From JACCTU01 sp963788055 (GTDB taxonomy: Bacteria > Actinomycetota > Thermoleophilia > Gaiellales > Gaiellaceae): 64,000 bases of DNA. A program made the translations under genes and the position numbers. The stretch covers positions 124,001 to 188,000 of the forward strand of contig CAWBFA010000005.1 in assembly GCA_963788055.1 (NCBI GenBank), written 5' to 3'. The notes under the pieces were generated by a model. That model was not told the DNA's origin, did no database searches, and worked only from the letters and a program-made list of their open reading frames with translations. Shown here in pieces: positions 1 through 9,471 of the stretch; within the stretch, counting starts at the first letter, position 1, and every line of letters starts with the position of its first letter.

Positions 1-760
1 GCAGGTGCGGCAGAGCGAGCAGCACGCGCGCGCCGCGCGCCACTCGTGCGCAACGCCGGAGGAGCCAGAGCGCCTCGCGGGCGCTCGGTGCCACGAGGTC
101 TGCGACGAACGCGGCGCCGACCCCGCGCAGGCGCTTCCGCCCGACGACCGCATAACCGTTGCTCGAGGCGACGAGCGCGTACTCGCGCGGTGAGTCCGCG
201 TAGCGCCAGTTCAGATACGCCGCGCTGCGAACGAAGTGGCTTCGCAGCCGCGGCGCGATCCGCCGGTAGGCGTCCTCCTGGTCGCTGCCGAACGTCTCGA
301 GATCGCCGGACGAGCGACGACCGAACGGCAGAAGCGGACGTGCCCAGATGCGCAGCCGGTCGACGTCGAGCCAGCCCAGCTTGCCGACGTAGATCGGGCC
401 CGCTTCGCGGTTCGTGAAGCCGAGCTCCAGCCGCGCGCCCGCTTCGCGCGCGGCGCGTTCGACCTCCGCGTTCAGCCGCTGGAAGATCCCGCGGCCTTGG
501 AAGGCCGGGTCGGTCGCCGCGTAGAGTGGCAGCGCGACGAGCGCCTCCTCGCCGTCGACGACCGCGCGGTAGCAACTCGCGCCCAGCACGCCCGCAACCG
601 CGTCGCCCTCCGTCGCGAGCACGACCGTCCGCGGCCCGACCGGGTTGCCGTCGAACCACCAGCCGAACTCCTCGCGGGGCGGCTGCTCGCCGTACACCCT
701 CGCCATCAGCTCGAGCACCGCGTCGAGGCGCGCGGGCTCGTACGGGGTGATCTCGCTCAC
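1..760 (-). CDS. GNAT-family acetyltransferase (C-terminus cut by window edge)
   Basis: Predicted acyl-CoA-dependent acetyltransferase, probably acting on a sugar or glycan in the cytoplasm. 253 codons are visible and the frame is still open at the window edge, so the C-terminus is missing. The acetyl-CoA motif QGRGIF is at residues 88-93; a second, weaker half contains YLNWRY at residues 182-187, a layout often seen for GNAT proteins in surface-glycan clusters. The GTG start (758-760) overlaps the TGA of the deacetylase gene, so the two are translationally coupled. No frameshift is visible. The substrate cannot be read from the sequence. Confidence 0.8.
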   Translation of the reverse strand, partial: MSEITPYEPARLDAVLELMARVYGEQPPREEFGWWFDGNPVGPRTVVLATEGDAVAGVLGASCYRAVVDGEEALVALPLYAATDPAFQGRGIFQRLNAEVERAAREAGARLELGFTNREAGPIYVGKLGWLDVDRLRIWARPLLPFGRRSSGDLETFGSDQEDAYRRIAPRLRSHFVRSAAYLNWRYADSPREYALVASSNGYAVVGRKRLRGVGAAFVADLVAPSAREALWLLRRCARVARGARVLLALPHL

Positions 761-1648
761 TTGGTCGACGTGCCGAGCGCCGCGTTGAGCATTCGCCGCG
801 CGTACGTCCCGGCGACCGTGTCCTTCATCCCGATCAGATCGCACGCGCCGGCCAGGACGAGCTCGAACGTCCGCGGCGCGTACGGCTCGACGTTGTAGCG
901 GTGCAGGCGCATCGGGTCGGTGCCCGGAGCGTTCAGGCCGGAGACCGACGTGAACGCGACCTCGTACCCTGCCTGCGCGACGAGTCCGAGGTGGACGGGC
1001 CGAAAGTGCGCCTCCGACCCTTTCACGTACGCGAAGGCGCGCACCGGCCGGCCGAGCCGCTCCTCGAGGCGGAGCTTCGAGAGCGCGATCTCGCGCGCGG
1101 CCTCGTCGAGCTGGAGCTCCGTCAGCGGGCGATGGCTGATCCCGTGCGACTCGACGCGCACGCCCGCCGCCTCGAGCTCGGCGAGCGCGCCCCAGTCGAC
1201 GGTGCGGTTCTGCCGCCCGTGCAGCGCGAAGCGCTCCTCGTGCGGCAGCGGCTGCTCGTCGTCGAGGTAGCCGATCGGCACGAAGATCACCGCGGGGTAG
1301 CCGTGACGCTCGAGCACAGGCGGCGGCGTTCTCGAGGTTGTCGCGGTAGCCGTCGTCGAACGTGATCAGCACGGGTCGTCGAGGCAGCGGCGCACCCGCT
1401 CCGTAATGCACGAGCACGGCCTCGAGATCGACGACGGTGTAGCCGAGCTCGCGCAGGTGCGACATCTGCTCGTCGAACTGCGACACCTGCACGGTGAGCG
1501 GCGCGAGCGGACCGTCGTTGACCTTGTGGTACATGAGGACGCGCAGGCGCTGGTCGTCCCCGTTGGCCGGAGCGATCGACGCGGTTGCCTCGCCGATCGT
1601 GCGGTAGAGGCCGTTCTTCAGTAACCGCTTCGCAAGCTCGGCGCGCAC
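757..1648 (-). CDS. Polysaccharide deacetylase (NodB domain), frameshifted
   Basis: Metal-dependent carbohydrate esterase of the CE4/NodB family, expected to remove N- or O-acetyl groups from a glycan. The first part (GTG at 1646-1648) carries the NodB motif TFDDGY at residues 96-101, holding the catalytic and metal aspartates. The second part carries a SHGISH histidine motif (metal ligands) and the FAYVKG strand. The two halves lie in different frames that join near 1320, where one C appears to be missing; restored length is about 297 residues, normal for the family. There is no signal peptide. It lies 5 nt after a GT4 gene and overlaps the acetyltransferase gene, so deacetylation and re-acetylation may be linked steps. 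Confidence 0.85.
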
Positions 1649-1653
1649 GCGGG

Positions 1654-2774
1654 TCAGTCTAGGGAGGCCACGAGGTTCCGCATCCGTTCGGCGAATTCCT
1701 CGGGGGTGACGAGCCACTCGTCCGCGCTCGCGGTGGCTCCCGCAGCGAGGCGCTCGGTCCGCCCGCGCTCGATGAGGACGTCGACGAGCGCGTCGGCGAG
1801 CGCCTCCGGGTCCTCCGGCTCGACCAGAACGCCGTTCTCCCCGTCGCGGACGAGGTCGACGATCCCGCCGGCGCTCGCCCCGACGACCGGCCGTCCACGG
1901 CAGAACGCCTCGAGCACGACTCGCGGCAGCCCTTCGGAGCGGGACGGAAGCACGAGCGCAGTCGACTCGTCGAGCTCCCGCGCGATCTCCGGGGGCGGGA
2001 GCGCCGGATACCAACGCGTCTGCCGCGGCAGATCGGCGAGCAGCTCCTCGACGACCTCGATCCGGCTGCCGCGTCCGACGATTCGGAGCTCCGCGTCCGG
2101 GACCCGTGGCGCGACGAGCCGCCAGGCCTCGGCGAGCACGTCCACGGCCTTGTACTTCTCGAGCACCCCGACGAAGAGGACTGCGGGACGCGCAGGCAGC
2201 GGCCGCTCGCGCGAGGCGCGGAAGGCGCTGAAGTCGACGAACGCGGGGAACTCCGCAACCGGGTCGACGCCTTCCTTCCGCACGAGCGTCGAGGTGAAGT
2301 CCGACAGCGTGCGCACGCCGTCGACCCGACGCAAACCGATCCGCGTGACGAGATCGACCAGGGGTGCGACGGTTCGCCGCAACGGCGAGCCATACAACCT
2401 GGTCGTCGCGCGCCAGTCCCCATGGAGGTCTGCGACGATGCGCGCGTCGCTGCGCGCAACCTTTCGCCCGATCAGCGCCCCGAGCGCGTCGTGCGCGCCT
2501 TGGATGACCACCGCGTCGGGACGGAAATCGCGCAGCTCACGCGCGACCCTGAACGGGAGCGCGAGGTGGAAGACAAGACCGTCGAGGAGCCGAGGGCGAA
2601 CCGCCGCGACAAGATGGAACCTGTCGTCGACCGTCGCGTCGTCTCCCTCCGCCGTCGCGAGGACGCGCACTTCCGAGACCTGCGCGAGGGCGTCGAATTT
2701 CTGCTTGGACGTTCGGTCGAGCGGCAAGCGATACCGCGTGCGGCCGATGAACAGGATCCGAATTGGCGGTTCAC
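1654..2774 (-). CDS. GT4 glycosyltransferase (paralogue A)
   Basis: GT-B fold retaining glycosyltransferase that would add a sugar from a nucleotide donor to a lipid-linked glycan at the inner membrane face. The N-terminal half contains GRTRYRLPLD and DLHGDWRATTRLYG; the C-terminal half has the GT4 donor-binding E-x7-E segment EGLPRVVLE and GGIVDLVRDGENG. The natural start appears to be the GTG at 2772-2774, overlapping the stop of the upstream paralogue, but the downstream frame is offset by one base, apparently one missing C near 2768. Restored, the start reads VNPPIRILFIG, matching the paralogue's VKTRFLFVG. It is strongly similar over its whole length to the next gene upstream, a tandem duplication. 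Confidence 0.88.
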
Positions 2775-3886
2775 CCCCCTGCGCTTGCTTCGACGAGCGA
2801 TTGCAGGCGCGACGCGAATTCCTGCGGTGACGCATACCACTGTTCCGACCCCGCCCGCGCTCCAAACGCTAGCCGCTCCGCGAGTTCCTGATCCGTGAGC
2901 ATCCGCACGAGCGCATCAGCAAGTGCGCCCACGTCGTCCGACGGGACGAGCAGGCCGCTCTCGCCGTCCCGCACGAGGTCTTCGATCCCGCCGCCGCGCG
3001 TCCCGACCACGCCGCGGCCGCGGCAGAACGCCTCGACGACGACCCTACCCATGCCCTCGCGCCGCGACGGAAGGACCAGGCAGGTCGCCTCGTCGAGCTC
3101 GGCCGCGACCTCGTCGGGTTCGAGCATGCTGTCCCACGTGACGTTCGGCCCCCGTTCGACCATGCGCCTGACGAGGTCCGCCCGCGAGCCGTTGCCGATC
3201 AACCGCAGCTCCGCGTCTGGGGCTTTTCGTGCCACGAGCGGCCACGCTTCGGCGAGCAGGTCGAGGCCCTTGTACAGCTCGAGCACACCGACGAAGAGCG
3301 CACGCGGTCGCAGGGGGAGCGGGCCCGGCGGCGTGAGGAACGGGTCGAGATCCATGAACGCGGGGAAGGTTGCCGCGGGCTCGACGCCGAGTTCCCGGAC
3401 GAGCCCGGTCGTGAAGTCCGACACCGTCCGGATCGCGTCGACGCGGCGGATCGCCCACGCGGCGACGCGATCCGCCACGGGGTTGAGGAAACGGCGCGCA
3501 GGCGAGCCATAGAGCCGGGTCGCCGTTCGCCAGTCCCCGTGCACGTCGAGCACGACGGGCACGCGGCTCCGCGCGAGCGCCCGGCCCGCCAGCACGAGCG
3601 CCGCCTCGTGCGCTCCCTGGACGAGCACGACCGTCGGGCGGAAGTCCCGAAGCTCGCGCGCGACCCGCCAGGGCAGCAAGGCGTGGAACGCCACGCCGTC
3701 GAGAGCGCGCAGCGGGAACGGGCGCACGAGCCTGAAGACGTCGTCGCCGCGCGGTGCGCCGGCTGGCGCGCTCGCGAGCACGCGGATGTCGGCGACGTCC
3801 GCCAGCGCAGCGAACTTGCGTCGGCGGCTCTCGTCGAGGGGCAGCCGGTACCGCGTCCGGCCGACGAACAGAAAGCGCGTCTTCAC
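2771..3886 (-). CDS. GT4 glycosyltransferase (paralogue B)
   Basis: GT-B retaining glycosyltransferase of about 371 residues, intact. It shares GRTRYRLPLD, DVHGDWRTATRLYG and the donor segment EGMGRVVVE with paralogue A downstream, so the pair arose by tandem duplication. The GTG at 3884-3886 is chosen as start because it aligns with the paralogue's N-terminus and because an out-of-frame TGA overlaps it, the 4-nt overlap used throughout this window. As sequenced, the frame is open upstream into the preceding GT4 gene, giving an apparent double GT4 of 615 codons; I take this as a lost stop codon rather than a true fusion. Substrate unknown. Confidence 0.85.
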   Translation of the reverse strand: MKTRFLFVGRTRYRLPLDESRRRKFAALADVADIRVLASAPAGAPRGDDVFRLVRPFPLRALDGVAFHALLPWRVARELRDFRPTVVLVQGAHEAALVLAGRALARSRVPVVLDVHGDWRTATRLYGSPARRFLNPVADRVAAWAIRRVDAIRTVSDFTTGLVRELGVEPAATFPAFMDLDPFLTPPGPLPLRPRALFVGVLELYKGLDLLAEAWPLVARKAPDAELRLIGNGSRADLVRRMVERGPNVTWDSMLEPDEVAAELDEATCLVLPSRREGMGRVVVEAFCRGRGVVGTRGGGIEDLVRDGESGLLVPSDDVGALADALVRMLTDQELAERLAFGARAGSEQWYASPQEFASRLQSLVEASAGG

Positions 3887-5015
3887 GCCGCGTGCCGCGC
3901 GTGCGAGGATCTGCTCCAGCTGCTCGTAGATGCGGTCCGGGGCGTAGACCTCGACCGAGGAGCCGGCAGTGGCGCGCAGGCGCTCGCGAAGCTCGGCGTC
4001 GTCGAAGTAGCGCTCGATCGCGTCCGCGACGGCACCGACGTTGCCCGCGGCAACGAGCAGCCCGTTCTCGCCGTCGCGAACGATCTCGCTCACGCCGCCG
4101 ACCGCGGTCGCGAGCACCGGCGTGCCGACCGCGAGCGCCTCGACGACCATGTGCGGGAAATTCTCCCAGTTCGAGGTGAGCAGCGCGCCGTCGGCGGCAC
4201 GCAGCAGCTCGAAGACGATGCTGCGAGGCTGCGCGCCCAGAAAGCGGGCCCGACCGTCGAGGCCGAGCCTGGCCGCGTGCTCACGGAGTCGCGACTCATC
4301 GGGGCCGTCGCCGGCGATCACGAGCGTCACGCTCTCGGCACGGGCGAGCGCGTCGAGCGCGACGTCGAGCGCCTTCTGCGGCGCGAGCCGACCGGCGAAG
4401 ACGAGCGTCGGGCCGTCGAGGCTGTGCTTGCGCCGCAGCTCCTCGCGCGGGTGCCAGCCCGAGCGGCGCGGAAACCGGGTTCGGCACAAGCGTGACCCGG
4501 TCCTCCGGGATGCCCCAGCCGAGCGCGAGCTGCCGCAGCGCCTCGCTCGGCACGACGAGGTGCGCGGCACGACCGACGGCGAGATCGCGGGCACGCCGCA
4601 GCGCCCGCACGCGCACACCGCCCTCGCTCTGGAATGCTTCGAGGTCGCCGCCGGAGAGTCGGTAGCGCAAGGCGCGTTCGTAGGTCGGGTCCGAGGTGAG
4701 CTTCATGACGAGCGGCGTCCGCGCGAGCGTCGAGCCGAGCGCGCTCCGCCCGAGCATCCCCGTTGCGTAGACGACGTCGGCGCGGCGCGCTGCGCGGGCG
4801 ATCGCAGCAGCGCTGAGCACATGACGGATTCCCCGCGGCGTCTGGCGCGAGACCCAGCGCACGGGATACGCCTCGGTGGCTGGCTCTGCGTCGGCGGTGA
4901 TGACGACCTCGACGGCGTGTCCACGCGTTCGCAGACGTTCCGCGAGCTCGGGTGCGTGGCTCGCCGGCCCGCCGACGTCCGGCGGCCAGATGCCCGACAC
5001 GATCAGGATGTTCAC
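3887..5015 (-). CDS. GT4 glycosyltransferase, frameshifted
   Basis: GT-B glycosyltransferase acting on a glycan-lipid intermediate. It starts at GTG 5013-5015, overlapping the flippase stop. The N-terminal half shows SGIWPPDVGGPASH, a glycine-rich GT4 opening. The C-terminal half shows FAGRLAPQKALD, IAGDGPDE and VVEALAVGTPVLATAVGGVSE, the usual nucleotide-sugar site. The halves lie in different frames joining near 4470, where a base is probably missing after NPVSAP. The expected TGA at about 3885 is out of frame as sequenced, so the end coordinate is inferred. Gene order (flippase, GT4, GT4, GT4, deacetylase, acetyltransferase) suggests one assembly line for a decorated oligosaccharide. Confidence 0.85.
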
Positions 5016-6299
5016 GCCGCTTGGACCTCTGGCGGCGAGGAGAGCGGCTGTGCCTTCAGCCGCAGGAGGAGCACCGTCCACACGGCGGCGAAGATGGCGG
5101 TGGAGACAAGGACCGCCGCCGCCGCCCCTGTCGCGCCCCACTCCGCGCCGAACGGGATGAGCAGCGGGATCAGCACGGCCGTCTCGATCGCATGCGCGAC
5201 GATGCGGAGGTTCGGCCGGCCAATCGAGACCGGCAGGGATTTCGTCCACCCGTAGACCAGCTGGATCGCCGCTGCGACGAGGATCAGGCGCGCGGCGTCG
5301 ACGGCTTCGGCGTAGTCGGCGCCGAGCACGAGCTTGATGAGGTCGGGCATGAGCCACCACGCAAGCGGGACGACAACCACCATCAGCGCGAGCGCCGCGA
5401 GCGAGTAACGGCGTACGCCAGTGAGCACTTCGCTCTCGCGCCCGCGCTCCCAGTCGCGCGTCTGCTCCGTGAGCATGATCAGACCGGACCGGCGAGCTGA
5501 GCGCTGCGAAGCCCTGCTGCGGCGCCTGTGCGGCTCGGAAGAGCCCGACCTGCTTGACCTCGCTCACGGCGCCGAGCAGCAGCGGCGCGAGCCAGCTCCG
5601 CAGCGACACGAGCCCGGTCCCGATGCTCGAGTGCAGCACGAACCGGAGGATCTCCGGACGTGCGTCGCCGAGTGGCATCGGGTCGGCCCGCGGGAACCGC
5701 CGCACGGCAACGAGCCCGACCGACCCGATGGCGAGCGTCGACACGACCTGCCCGACGACGAGCGCGATGATCGTCGCGGTGACACCGTGCGGCGCTGCGA
5801 TGACGATCGCGACGAGCCGCAGACCCGTCGAGAGCGCGAGGAGCCAGGTGCGGACGTCGTAGCGACCGCGCAGCACGAGCATCGCCGCAGCGGTGCCCTC
5901 GAACGAGTAGAGCAGCGGCAGCACCGACGCGACAAGGAGCGGAACGGTCAGCTCGGCGTCGAACACGCGCTCCGCCAGGGGCGCGAACGCGACGATCAGC
6001 ATGCCCGCGACCAGCGCACTGAGCGTCTTCACCGTGAGCGCAGCCGCGAGCAGTCGGCGAAAGCGAGCCCAGTCCTCGCGCTCCGCGAAGCGGAAGCCGT
6101 ACTTGACGAGCGCTTCCTCGCTCGTGAGGTCGAGTAAGAGCTGGAACAGCGCGACCGTGCCAAGGACGAGGGTGAGCCGGCCGAAGTCGTCGCTGCCGAG
6201 TATCCGCGCCGCGACGACGGTGCCGACGATGCCGAAGGCGGTCGAGCCGTAGCTGCCGAGCGCGGTCGCGACGCGCCGCCGGACGAGTCGCTGGCGCAT
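5012..6299 (-). CDS. Oligosaccharide flippase, Wzx/MATE-like, frameshifted
   Basis: Polytopic membrane protein (about 12 predicted hydrophobic segments) of the polysaccharide biosynthesis export family, expected to flip polyprenyl-linked oligosaccharide across the membrane. The N-terminus has the family pattern ALGSYGSTAFGIVGTVVAAR followed by LGSDDFGRLTLV. One frameshift near 5490 separates the first two thirds from the C-terminal part, which continues with MLTEQTRDWERGR. ATG 6297-6299 is used because it directly follows a TATACT -10 box with a 10-nt spacer. The gene overlaps the following GT4 by 4 nt and is divergent from an O-antigen ligase gene; the pair could serve one Wzx/Wzy pathway. 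Confidence 0.88.
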
Positions 6300-6325
6300 C
6301 AGGCAGGCCAGTATAGTGGCGCACC
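6300..6325. promoter_or_regulatory. Divergent promoter with overlapping -10 boxes
   Basis: Only 26 bp separate the flippase and ligase start codons. The + strand has TATAGT at 6312-6317, 8 nt before the TTG start at 6326; the - strand has TATACT at 6315-6310, 10 nt before ATG 6299. The two boxes share bases. A start point 6-8 nt downstream of each would leave no leader or a very short one, so both mRNAs are predicted to be leaderless or nearly so. -35 elements would have to lie inside the opposite coding region. Confidence 0.6.
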
Positions 6326-7717
6326 TTGCGCGCCCAGACTCCGTCGCTGCCTGGGTCAGCAGAGCGGGCGGCGACTTTCCTCCGCTCGTTTTCATCACCC
6401 GGAACGGTCGTGCTCGCGCTTGCGTTGCCCGTTCTGTTCCTGCACGTCGACTTCCAGCCGAAGGTCACGCTCCCGCTCGGGAGCGACGGGGCGGAGATCG
6501 CGCTCTCGGACGTCGCGGTGCTCGTCGTCGCACTCGCTGCACTCCGCGCCGGGCGACGGCTCGGCTTCGCTCCACTTCGCGCGGGGATCTGGCCGTTCGC
6601 CGCAGCGGGGATTCTGCTCGCGCTGATAGCCGTCGGGACCGTGCAGCCCGTGCTGCTCGACCGCGATTACGGGTTTCTCGACCACGCGCTCACCGCTGCG
6701 AAGTTCGCGGAATACTCCTTGCTCGCTCTCGCCGTTCCGCTGCTCGTACGCACTCGCAACGACCTGCGACTCGTGCTCGGCGTGCTGATCGCGTGGACGG
6801 CAGCTGCAGCGCTCGTCGCGGTGCTGCAGTTCCTCGGCATCGTTCGCGAGTTCGAGGGGTATCGCCCCGGGCAGAGGTCCCCGTCCTTCGTCGGCCTCCA
6901 CGACCTCGCCGCCCTGGCAGGCGCATCGACGTCGATCGGGCTCGTCTCGATCGCGCTCGGTCCCCCCGTGGGGCTTCGACGCACCCTCCTCTGGACGGCG
7001 ACCGTCGCCGGGGCGGTGGGCGTCGTCCTCTCGGGTGCACTCGCTGGATTCCTCGGAATCGCAGCCGCGGCGCTCGCCGCGGGGCTCGTCGCGCGACGCA
7101 GGCGCGTGCTGAGCCTCACGCGGGCAGGTGGGCTCGTCGCGGTGGTCCTGGTGATCGGCGCCGGCGTCTTCGCGTTCAGGGCGGCGAACATCGGCTCGTT
7201 CCTCCGCTTCCTGGGCATCGAGCAGCCGGAGGACGAGGAGACGTTCCGCGGCGAAAGCTACGTCCAGCGTCTCGCGCTCGGCTACCTCGGCGCGCGCATC
7301 TTTCTCGACCATCCCGCACTCGGCGTCGGCTGGCAGGCGACGAGCGAAGAGTGGACGTACGCGCCGTACCTCGACGACACACGCAGACGCTTCCCGGACC
7401 TGCCCGACGCTTCCCTGCCCTCGCCCGAGCACCCATGGGGGGTCCAGAACGGCTACCTCCAGTCGGCGGCGGAGCTCGGAGCGGCGGGGGCCGCCGCATT
7501 CCTCGCCGCGCTCCTCGTCCCGCTCGCGCTCGCCTGGCGCGCCGCGACTCGGGCCCGCGAGGCCGCGGCGGTCGCGGCGGTGCCTCTACTGTGGCTGCTG
7601 GTGACGATGGGGATTTGGCTCGGGCTCGGCGTCGTGGCGGGCATTCCGCTCGTCGCGCTCCAGTGGCTCGCCGTCGGACTCGCCGTGGCGACGGCCGGGT
7701 GGCATGGCGACAGCTAG
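6326..7717 (+). CDS. O-antigen ligase / Wzy-like polymerase
   Basis: Multi-pass membrane protein of 463 residues, intact, with about 10-12 hydrophobic segments and a large extracytoplasmic loop (roughly residues 290-400) containing ESYVQRLALGYLG and DHPALGVGWQ, as in the O-antigen ligase family (WaaL/Wzy). It would polymerise or ligate polyprenyl-linked repeats at the outer membrane face. The TTG start follows a -10 box without room for a Shine-Dalgarno site. The last 14 nt overlap the next gene's ATG. Ligase and polymerase cannot be told apart by sequence; in a presumed monoderm, polymerase or transfer to a cell-wall acceptor is more likely than ligation to lipid A. Confidence 0.85.
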   Translation: MRAQTPSLPGSAERAATFLRSFSSPGTVVLALALPVLFLHVDFQPKVTLPLGSDGAEIALSDVAVLVVALAALRAGRRLGFAPLRAGIWPFAAAGILLALIAVGTVQPVLLDRDYGFLDHALTAAKFAEYSLLALAVPLLVRTRNDLRLVLGVLIAWTAAAALVAVLQFLGIVREFEGYRPGQRSPSFVGLHDLAALAGASTSIGLVSIALGPPVGLRRTLLWTATVAGAVGVVLSGALAGFLGIAAAALAAGLVARRRRVLSLTRAGGLVAVVLVIGAGVFAFRAANIGSFLRFLGIEQPEDEETFRGESYVQRLALGYLGARIFLDHPALGVGWQATSEEWTYAPYLDDTRRRFPDLPDASLPSPEHPWGVQNGYLQSAAELGAAGAAAFLAALLVPLALAWRAATRAREAAAVAAVPLLWLLVTMGIWLGLGVVAGIPLVALQWLAVGLAVATAGWHGDS

Positions 7718-8417
7718 CCCGCCCGGGGCGGGACGCCGCAACCCGCCCAGGAGCACCCCGACGTACCCGATCATGCGGCCGCTATCAGACTGGCTCCGGG
7801 CCGAAGCGGAGGCGATGCACACGGTGCGCGGCCGCTACCGGCTGCTCGATGTCGGCTGCGGCGTGAAGCCCTACGCGCCCTGGTTCGCTCCCTACGTGAC
7901 CGAGCACGTGGGGCTGGACATCGCCGCAAACCCCGAGGCCGACCTGACCGGGACGATCGAGGCGATCCCGGCGGAGGACTCCTCATTCGACCTCGTCATC
8001 TGCACGCAGGTCCTCGAGCACTGCGACGACCCCGTGCAGGGCATTCGCGAGCTCCGCCGGGTCGTGAAGTCCGGCGGGCGCGTTCTGCTCTCGACCCACG
8101 GCGTCCAGGTCTTCCACCCCGCGCCGCACGACTACTGGCGCTGGACGCACGAGGGGCTCGAGCGCCTGTTCCTAACGAACGGCACATGGGCGAGCGTTAG
8201 CGTTCGGCCTGCGGCAGGCACCGCAACGACCCTCGCGATCTTGCTCTCGATCTACGTCGACCTCGGCTCGCGCCGCGCGCACGTCGCGCCGCTCGGCCGT
8301 GCGCTCGTACGCGCGCTGCACGCGGTCGGTGGCGCGATCGACCGCCACGCGGCGATCCTGCGCGAGCCCGGGCCGGGAACGCTGCACGCGAACTACCACG
8401 TGACGGCGGTCGCGTGA
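7704..8417 (+). CDS. Class I SAM-dependent methyltransferase
   Basis: 237-residue methyltransferase, likely acting on a sugar or glycan lipid. Motif I LLDVGCGVKPY lies near residue 47, followed by the acidic residue of VGLDIA, motif II in FDLVICTQVLEH and motif III in RVVKSGGRVLLST; the sequence DYWRWTHEGLERLF is typical of methyltransferases in glycan clusters. The C-terminal hydrophobic stretch (TTLAILLSIYVDLG) may touch the membrane. ATG 7704 overlaps the stop of the ligase gene by 14 nt. A later in-frame ATG (near IMRPLSDWLR) is an alternative start. Intact. Confidence 0.85.
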   Translation: MATASPPGAGRRNPPRSTPTYPIMRPLSDWLRAEAEAMHTVRGRYRLLDVGCGVKPYAPWFAPYVTEHVGLDIAANPEADLTGTIEAIPAEDSSFDLVICTQVLEHCDDPVQGIRELRRVVKSGGRVLLSTHGVQVFHPAPHDYWRWTHEGLERLFLTNGTWASVSVRPAAGTATTLAILLSIYVDLGSRRAHVAPLGRALVRALHAVGGAIDRHAAILREPGPGTLHANYHVTAVA

Positions 8418-8532
8418 GCTTGCTCACGTTCCCGGGTCGTCGCTGGCGGTGCGAGCCATCGCCGGCCGCCGCGTGGACAGTGCAAAGCGGCACGGACGCG
8501 TGGCGGCCGGCCTCGGATCTCCGGCCGGGGGC

Positions 8533-9471
8533 GTGAGCAGGCGAGTCCTCGTCACGGGCGGTGGGGGGTTCATCGGCTCGAACCTCGCGCGACGGCTGCT
8601 CGAGCAGGGCGACGCCGTGCGCGTGCTCGACAACTTCTCCACGGGCAACCGGCGGAACCTCGCCGACGTCGTCGAGGAGCTGGAAGTGGTCGAGGGCGAG
8701 CTGCGCAGCTACGAGCGCGTGCACAACGCGATGCGCGGCGTCGAGGTGGTCTTCCACCAAGGGGCGCTCCCATCCGTGCCGCGGTCGGTGCAGGACCCGC
8801 TGACGACGGGCGCCGTGAACGTCGAAGGCACGCTCAACGTCCTGCTGGCTGCGCGCGACGAGGGTGTGCGCCGCGTGATCATCGCGTCGTCGTCGTCCGT
8901 GTACGGCAACACCGGGACGCTGCCGCGCTTCGAGACGCAGTTCCCGGACCCGCTCTCGCCGTACGCGGTCTCGAAGCTTGCCGCGGAGCGCTACGCGGTG
9001 TCGTTCGCGCGCGTCTACGGGCTCGAGACGGTCACGCTCCGCTACTTCAACGTCTTCGGTCCGAGGCAGGATCCGACCTCGCAGTACGCCGCTGTCGTCC
9101 CGCGTTTCATCGCTGCCGTCGACGCGGGCGAGCCCGTGCCGATCTACGGCGACGGCGAGCAGTCCCGCGACTTCACGTACGTGGACAACGTCGTCGACGC
9201 GAACGTCAGAGCGGCCGACGCGCCCGAGGCTTCCGGCCAGGTGATGAACGTGGCCACCGGAGAGCCGCGGAGCGTCAACGCGCTCGCAGACGCGATCGGC
9301 GAGGTGCTCGGCAAGCGCGTCGAGAAGGAGTACCTCCCCGCCCGCACCGGAGACGTCCGCGACTCGTGGGCAGACGTCGCGGAGGCGCGCCGCCTGCTCG
9401 GCTGGGAGCCGCAGGTCGGGCTGGAGGACGGGCTGCGCCTGACCGCCGAGGCCTTCCTCGCGCGTGCCTGA
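8533..9471 (+). CDS. NAD-dependent sugar-nucleotide epimerase (extended SDR)
   Basis: Nucleotide-sugar 4-epimerase or dehydratase-type SDR of about 312 residues. Rossmann motif TGGGGFIGSN sits at the N-terminus, SSSSVYG and the catalytic Tyr-Lys pair SPYAVSKLAAE in the middle, then RYFNVFGPRQDP. The last pattern is shared with UDP-GlcNAc/UDP-Glc 4-epimerases of the WbpP/GalE type, which is the best guess. GTG 8533 is chosen because it places the Rossmann motif 8 residues in; a GTG at 8449 in the same frame would add an arginine-rich, unconserved tail. The 115 bp before it hold no other gene. It overlaps the next GT4 gene by 8 nt. Confidence 0.85.
   Translation: MSRRVLVTGGGGFIGSNLARRLLEQGDAVRVLDNFSTGNRRNLADVVEELEVVEGELRSYERVHNAMRGVEVVFHQGALPSVPRSVQDPLTTGAVNVEGTLNVLLAARDEGVRRVIIASSSSVYGNTGTLPRFETQFPDPLSPYAVSKLAAERYAVSFARVYGLETVTLRYFNVFGPRQDPTSQYAAVVPRFIAAVDAGEPVPIYGDGEQSRDFTYVDNVVDANVRAADAPEASGQVMNVATGEPRSVNALADAIGEVLGKRVEKEYLPARTGDVRDSWADVAEARRLLGWEPQVGLEDGLRLTAEAFLARA

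Noticed and set aside
236..898. Long open frame on the plus strand opposite the acetyltransferase
   Set aside because: Arg/Ala-rich shadow of a conserved minus-strand GNAT gene; no motif, and such antisense frames are expected at this G+C.
3539..4495. 318-codon plus-strand frame
   Set aside because: It is antisense to two GT4 genes whose catalytic motifs are clear; composition is typical of a codon shadow.
8449..8532. N-terminal extension of the epimerase from GTG 8449
   Set aside because: Arg-rich residues before the Rossmann motif are not typical of extended SDRs; GTG 8533 gives the normal N-terminus.
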